A DNA stretch of 64,000 bases from Coptis chinensis (lineage: Eukaryota > Streptophyta > Magnoliopsida > Ranunculales > Ranunculaceae): the NCBI GenBank assembly GCA_015680905.1, contig CM027384.1, positions 72,387,501-72,451,500 of the forward strand, in the 5' to 3' direction. This document shows, one piece after another, positions 58,258 through 64,000 of the stretch. The position numbers were made by a program, and so were the translations under genes. The notes beneath the pieces are model-generated. The model did no database searches. It was not told the DNA's origin and saw nothing but the letters and a program-made list of their open reading frames with translations. The first letter of the stretch is position 1. Each line of letters starts with the position of its first letter.

Positions 58258-58737
58258 ATGCCAAGGGACGAGGAGGAGTTACAACTGGTTCCACCTGAAG
58301 AAATAAATGAAAATGCGGCAGGGGTGATGGCTGAGGAGGAACAAGTGGAACAAATAAATGAAAACCCACCTGAACTTGTAAGCTGTCAACTTTGTGATCG
58401 TCCTGGTCACACGGCTCCATTTTGTTATTTTAGATTTGAAGATTGTTTTTTTGGCGACAGTGATCCTCCAATTGTCACGTTTACTGCTCCATCAAATGAT
58501 CCTAATTGGTACTTTGCCTCTGGTGTCACTTTTCAAATGATTGCTGACATGGCCACTCTCTTTGTGCACTCTAAGTATCATGGAACTGATCCGATTCGCG
58601 TCGACAGTGGAAAAGGTATGCTACTGTTCATTTATCCAGTGGTTATTGTTTTACAGTCAAGAACCGAATATTTGTTAGCAAATTTATTAGAGAAACAACT
58701 GGAAGTAAATGTACATTGGAATGATGCATCTGCATAA
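58258..58737 (+). CDS. Ty1/copia-derived gag zinc knuckle plus inactive protease fragment
   Basis: Open 159-aa frame from ATG 58258. An acidic N-terminus has a repeated INEN motif (residues 16-19 and 33-36). A CCHC knuckle follows (C43, C46, H51, C56 in CQLCDRPGHTAPFC). Next is a copia protease-like segment (DPNWYFASGVTFQMIADM, HSKYHGTD, DSGKGM). The usual active-site DSG reads ASG, so it cannot be an active retropepsin. No integrase or RT follows and I see no LTRs nearby. It may be a truncated copia relic that kept its frame by chance, or an exapted fragment. It has a leader-like upstream sequence with possible splice sites (GTAAGT near 58147, TTTTCAG near 58193). Confidence 0.55.
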   Translation: MPRDEEELQLVPPEEINENAAGVMAEEEQVEQINENPPELVSCQLCDRPGHTAPFCYFRFEDCFFGDSDPPIVTFTAPSNDPNWYFASGVTFQMIADMATLFVHSKYHGTDPIRVDSGKGMLLFIYPVVIVLQSRTEYLLANLLEKQLEVNVHWNDASA

Positions 58738-61700
58738 GCATTTCATCGTTGAAAAGTTCAAGTTATCGTAGGTAGCTAGGCTTTATAAGGCTACCTATAG
58801 TTTGCTTAAAGTTACCTTGGTTATCTCTGAAGGAAGCACCATAGCCAGCTTACAAGGGTCGACAGCTCAGGGGAGGTCTGTGAAGGAAGCACCATATCAT
58901 ATAAGGTTGATATGGATTCTAAGAAGGAAGCTGGCATGCCTAGAGTTGGGAGTGCTGCAAACTGGTCTTCACACTACTGACCCAACTCTTCATTGTATTC
59001 TGACATTAGTCTACCTTCAGTATTTTTGGAATTTTTATTTTCCCATATGGATGACAAGTGGGTAATAGTTGCAGATTACAATATCTTTTGAGCTGTGATC
59101 TATAACACAAATGTTTGAAGTGTTTCTTCATAGCCTTTTAAAACACACACTTTATCAACTTCACAACACAAGACAACCAAAAAAATCCAAAACTTGGGTC
59201 CTCTTTGCAATTGTTCAATCTCGAGATTACCATGTAAGATTCACTCTCCCACACTCATTTTTCTTCAGTTACTTTTCTATATATATTTGATGTGAAGAAC
59301 TACACATGAATAGTGGGTTTAATGCGTTTCTGTCTTATTGGTTATACATATTTTTTAATATAATTAAATGGGCATGCTTTAAAATTATTAATGATATTTT
59401 CATGGTTTATTTGAACTTAAGCTCCAAGTGAACCAACTTTTTTTTTATCTAGTTAAATGGTTGGAAAAAAAAATTAGGCTGAAAGAAATGGGTATTGTAC
59501 AAAATTGTGAGAATGTGAGTCAGATTTTAACAAATTGAGACCATGAGTGGCGTCTTGGTATATGGAACAATGATTTCATCATGCAATTTGATCAGTGTTT
59601 GACCGATGTTTGTTATCCCTATGTTCAATTTGTAATTGTTGCAGGGTTCAATTACTAATAATCACTTACTGAGTTTATCAATTAAAGGTGATAATAGTTT
59701 TGCTGCAATTTGAGTTCATTCTTGGTAACTGGATTTATTGTGATTACTCTATTGAATCATTTCTCTTATTTTGATTAACCTTAGTTGAACAATGTCAAAC
59801 TTTTTTGGGCTCAATTTGAATAGCTTGTGAAAATCAAGTTTTTTTTTTAATTTAGCAATATATATTGGGAATTCGATACTGAGAAAATATAGATTCGAAA
59901 AACAACATTCTCTATTCTTGAAGCTTTGGCAAGTTTTTCTTGCCATTTGTTATGGGTCATATACCCTATAACCTCTTTTTGCTCTCAATGATGTTGATTA
60001 AGTTCTTATGTTCACTTGGTGTCAAAGCAAAGAAGGTTAGAATGGAAGATTAGAATGGTAGGTGATCATGAGCTACAAAAGTAAGAACTGTTTCATATAC
60101 ATAGTGATGTAGCTTTGGATTGAATTTTATTTTCCAGGTTTAGGATGGACCATTCTATGGCTATAAGACTGCCGACTTTCTAACGTTAGTGCTTATTTTT
60201 GTCATGACATTAGCATTATCTTTGGAAGGTACATCTTAATCTCCATTATGTTATTAAAACATCATTGATACCAACAAAGGCATCACCTTATCAGAAATGT
60301 TTGCACATATATAACCGTTTATTGTTCATTGTTCATGACCATTTAAATATCTTATTCGTTGTTTATGTTAATGTTTGTAATGCATCATGAGAACCTCAAG
60401 ACATTATTTATGTGGAATCTGACAACTACCAGGAACTCTCATCCATGCAAAATGTATGTTTTGACACCAATGTTCTAATTTGTGATATAAATATTACAGG
60501 GATTTAGTAGTGTCTTTGAAAAATATTCTGCGTTACAAATGATCTTATTATACCGCACATGAAAAGATGAAGAGGTTGATCCTATAACATTATCAATATT
60601 TTATAGTCCATTACAAATGATGGTCATCGTTTGTAAATATGGTGTTTTAATGTCTTTTAATCATACAATATCTGTCTTGCATTATGGTTTAGACACACAT
60701 TGAACAAATTAAAGCATATATTCTTTTATATGCATGGGGTTACGCACTATGCATTCTATGTGCTATTAGAATATGATATGAGAGTGAGACTACAGGAAAT
60801 GAGTTTTAGACCTCTTGGACTGCAGTTTTAGATAATGACTCAAGTAGTAAGAATGCCTAGTGCCAAATATTATGGGGGTCTTCCACTTATAATTTAAAAA
60901 GTTTTGCACTAGCCCATATATTATTAGATAAACTATTGTTGTTTCAGGTTTTCAACTTATGCTCGGCAATAAGCACGAAAGTAGTAGAAAGGTGTTTGGG
61001 AAGAAAGATTGGACAAAGAGCAGAAGAAACCACTAAAGGAAATACTATTGCAATCAGACAACAACACACAGAGAGATGAACCAGTGCAGTATGAGTGTCT
61101 GACAATATGTCTAGATAGAGAGAGAAAGAGAGAATGATTTGTAATAAATAACACAATCAATAGTTATGTACAACATGCTCCTAATACCTGAATGAACAAG
61201 TTTATATATATTTTTTTATTGGATGGTGTTGTATTTATATTTTTCTCTTTGTTCTGTATTCAATGTGTTTTGATGGGTTGTCCGTCACTATGTATACTAG
61301 CAAAATGCACGTGCTCTGCACATGGATGTCAAATAAATAATGTTTACAGGTATTTGTATTTGAATATAATATCGGTGTCTACATTTCATTTTTATGAAAT
61401 TATGTTAGCATACTCAGTTCATTAGCTTCCGAAACTGGCATCCATGCTAAAAGAATATGGAAGATGGAAGCTGTTAAATACCGTTATACCATATATCTGC
61501 TTGTAGATACAAAAAAAAATTCAAATATGATCTAGGTTTCACAGAGTGGCGACATATATATCTTAGAAAAAATGTTACGTGGTTTTAGAGGTGGAACTTG
61601 GAAGTGTGAAACACAATTAGATAATACTGTGTAAGTTCACAAAAAGTAAAAAAAATGAAATTGTCCATCATAAGTTCTAAGTTGAATTGAAGTCCTAACA

Positions 61701-62019
61701 ACATGGTAAACATAGGCATGAAGAGTAATTGTTTCCTCTAAATTTGATGAAAAAAGATAGTAATTGCCCCCTACGTTCCATAGACATAAAATAATAATAG
61801 TAGTAGTAATAATAATAAAGCTTCTACTAAATAAGCAATCTGTAAGGTGTGGACTTTCCTTAACTACAACGGACACCTTAAAGGGTCATTGACCATAATT
61901 AAAATACAAATAACGTGAATACTAATCATTAATGTTTTCCTAATGTTCAAAATTTGAACAGTATTACAAAGAATTTTTTTCCCCACCTTCTAAATATACA
62001 TGCTGAAATGGCAATATGC
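58738..62019. other. Long AT-rich region, no supportable gene
   Basis: Nothing recognised. Open frames are short, many at low-complexity tracts, and no RNA gene or terminal repeats could be supported. A (TAA/TAG)n tract lies near 61791-61818. The left end follows the copia-like frame and may include its 3' part. Confidence 0.5.
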
Positions 62020-62024
62020 ATATG

Positions 62025-63659
62025 TGATAAGAGCCCAAAACTGTAGTTTTAACCCTGTAACAGTCATACTTTTAGACCAATTATGTGAGCAATAATTAAG
62101 AGTTAACACTGATTACGTGTTTTTATGTATTTCAGGCTTCAAAGTCCATTATGTGCAGAAATGTGCCACTTTAGTGAGATAAAGGAGCAAAGGTCGGTTA
62201 CTAAGGAGTTCCGTGATTAAAGGCCAAGATTCAAGAAGACAAAGCCTTTCTAAAGCCCGGTCAAAAGCTGAAAAGTCGACGAAAGCGTAAACAAAGACAC
62301 AAAGTCATCAGAACTTCCAAAGGCCGTATCTTTGGACTCAGACCTCGGAATGGGGCCTACCTTATGTCAAAACGACCGGATCGGAAAGAGCTTTCCAATT
62401 GTTCAAGCCTTAACCCAATCAGAGGAGTAGAAGTGGACCAAAAGTCTGTTGAAGCCAACTGCAGTTGAAGAGGCCTTTTGATTTGAAGAATTGGGTTTTT
62501 GGGCCGATTCTCCGCCCAAAACATGGCTCCAAGCCCATGCACGATTTTTGGATCTGAACATATAAAAACAAAAGCTTAGCTCTTTGTTAATGGTAGTTAG
62601 TTAGACCTAAAACTATAGATAATTATAGATCTAGTTTTCATGTAATAAAATTAAGTTTAGTTTAAATTAAATTATTGTTTTAGATTAAACTCTTAGAATC
62701 ATTATTCTTAATTAGTTTGATTAATAAAATAGCTAGTTTGTCAATTTTGATTCTTGTCATTTACAATTGTGTAGATCTAAATTCCCTTATTACGTAGATA
62801 GCTAGACCTAGATTAGTTAGATTATTAATTTAGTATTTGAATCATTGTTTTATTATTCATTAGATTAATAAAATAGTGTTCTCCATAATCTAGTTTCATT
62901 TCCATTAATTGTTTAATTTCAATTCGTAGATTTAATTATTTGTCATTATTAGTTAAATTCAATTATTGCATTAGTAGTTTTGAATTGAGTTTAAACAATC
63001 AAAGTTTCAATCTTTATATCATGTCTTGTTTGAATTCCATTGGGAATAATAGCGTGATGATTCTCGGCTAAACCTCCATTGAGGGGGTTGAGAAGCCTTG
63101 ATGAAAGCTTGATTCGATTATCGTAAAGTAAATTAAGTAATTTCCTTTCCACTCTAGAAACGATTAGTTCACCATGAGAATGAGTGTAATCGTTCACATG
63201 CTAGTTATGAATTGGTAGAAATGCCATGTGTAATTAGGGATTAGGAGTAACCAGATTGTTCTGCGAAGCAGTTCAATTCGGATTACGACGATTCGTCGTT
63301 AGTAGGGTTAAGTCGAGTTAAGGTGGAATCAATCCCCCTCTAACTCCTTATCATAGAATCAACGTAGCATTCCCATAGTTGTTCTAATAGTCGACTAGTT
63401 GCATCTTGTGGGTAGTTGCATCGTAGTCTAGTTGCCATTTCGTAAATTTCTCATTAGACTTAGAGTAGATTACGTATACATAGAGAACACAGCATGCGGA
63501 AGGACTAGGAGTGGAACGAATCATCTACTCCACTATATCTCATAGGATTGAGAGTAGAATCTTTGATAAAATATAGGCACATAAGATAGTTTTAGTTTAC
63601 TTACGTTTTGAGTTTCATCGTTCATTTCGTAGGTAAACTATCAATTTTATGTTTTATCA
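62025..63659 (+). mobile_element. Solo LTR (1.6 kb), same family as 10650-12162
   Basis: 1635 bp, TGATAAGAGCCCAAAACTGT...GTTTTATCA, with an exact 5-bp duplication ATATG (62020-62024, 63660-63664). A TATA-like CATATAAAAAC lies near 62559, followed by AT-rich sequence with repeated TTAGATTAATAAAATAG-like motifs. No coding frame and no partner LTR in the window. Confidence 0.82.
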
Positions 63660-63664
63660 ATATG

Positions 63665-64000
63665 GAAGGTGCATCCTTGAATGACACTCAAATCTTATAG
63701 AGCAACTTTGGGAATGACACCCAAATCAGGTACATCAGTGAACGCACGAAACCGATAAGACCCTTCGCATCACTCCCCAGCATGCCCATCCAGTGCGTCA
63801 TGTGAGACTTGAACACTACAATTACTATATTGGTAAATATCGACTTACTACATACTATCACTTGTAGAGGCTCCAATCAACTGCTTTTCCTTGATGAAGT
63901 TTTAAGTAACATAAATTAATCCCTCACGTCAAGGTGTTGGCTTTCATGTATTGCTTTGTAGCACTTGAGACTGCATAATGGAAGCTCTGACTTGGAATTT
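63665..64000. other. Right edge, nothing recognised
   Basis: Flank of the solo LTR. A 62-codon frame on the minus strand (63876-63688) shows no motif I know. Confidence 0.4.

Overview
This is nuclear DNA from a flowering plant, almost certainly a eudicot. The evidence is split genes with GT-AG introns, organelle-targeted nuclear genes (ORRM1-type editing factor, NFU4/5-type protein), Ty3/gypsy elements of the Tat lineage, MULE and hAT MITEs, and AT-rich intergenic DNA. The species cannot be named from the sequence. From memory, Arabidopsis ORRM1 (At3g20930) lies near NFU4 (At3g20970), and the A20/AN1 gene SAP2 (At1g51200) near NFU5 (At1g51390). The host gene order here therefore looks like one ancestral block opened up by transposons.

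Host genes, left to right: the last two exons of a putative SAM-dependent methyltransferase (+, 410-1438); a complete nine-exon ORRM1-like gene (-, 2664-6728); a SAP-type A20/AN1 zinc-finger gene with a 5' UTR intron (+, 26256-26789); a six-exon mitochondrial NFU4/5-like gene (-, 31634-36192); a FAR1-related (FRS) gene split after its 12th codon begins by a 16-kb retrotransposon (+, 36740-36774 and 52989-56040); a short mitochondrial bL33-like gene (-, 56757-56930); and a copia-derived gag/protease fragment (+, 58258-58737).

The rest is nested mobile DNA, dated by order of insertion. Tat element 1 (7737-22400, +) has TACTT target duplications. It carries a 1.5-kb solo LTR inside its reverse transcriptase (10650-12162, TCCGA) and a 3.4-kb solo-LTR-like element in its 3' spacer (15658-19042, ACCAC). 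Tat element 2 (36775-52988, -) has GATGT duplications inside the FRS coding sequence. Its 3' LTR contains a second, inverted copy of the 3.4-kb element (37228-40652, CTTAT). Another solo LTR related to the 1.5-kb one lies at 62025-63659 (ATATG). Smaller elements are a MULE with a 9-bp duplication beside the ORRM1 start (6839-7600), a hAT MITE with an 8-bp duplication (23018-23442) and a fold-back MITE in ORRM1 intron 5 (about 4596-4993).

The most unusual signal is in the two Tat elements. Beyond gag-pol, each carries a spliced-looking gene on the opposite strand. The two proteins align with each other (acidic N-terminus, basic domain, a conserved DCSF...GIVLDGD-type block, C-terminal coiled coil), and element 2 has the distal part of this gene in tandem duplicate. 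Element 2 has an array of five ~105-bp tandem repeats, and element 1 has degenerate repeats at the equivalent place, between pol and the antisense gene. All pol genes are broken by stops, frameshifts or insertions.

Exons were placed by eye from splice signals and protein similarity. Family names come from recognition of the sequence; no database was searched.
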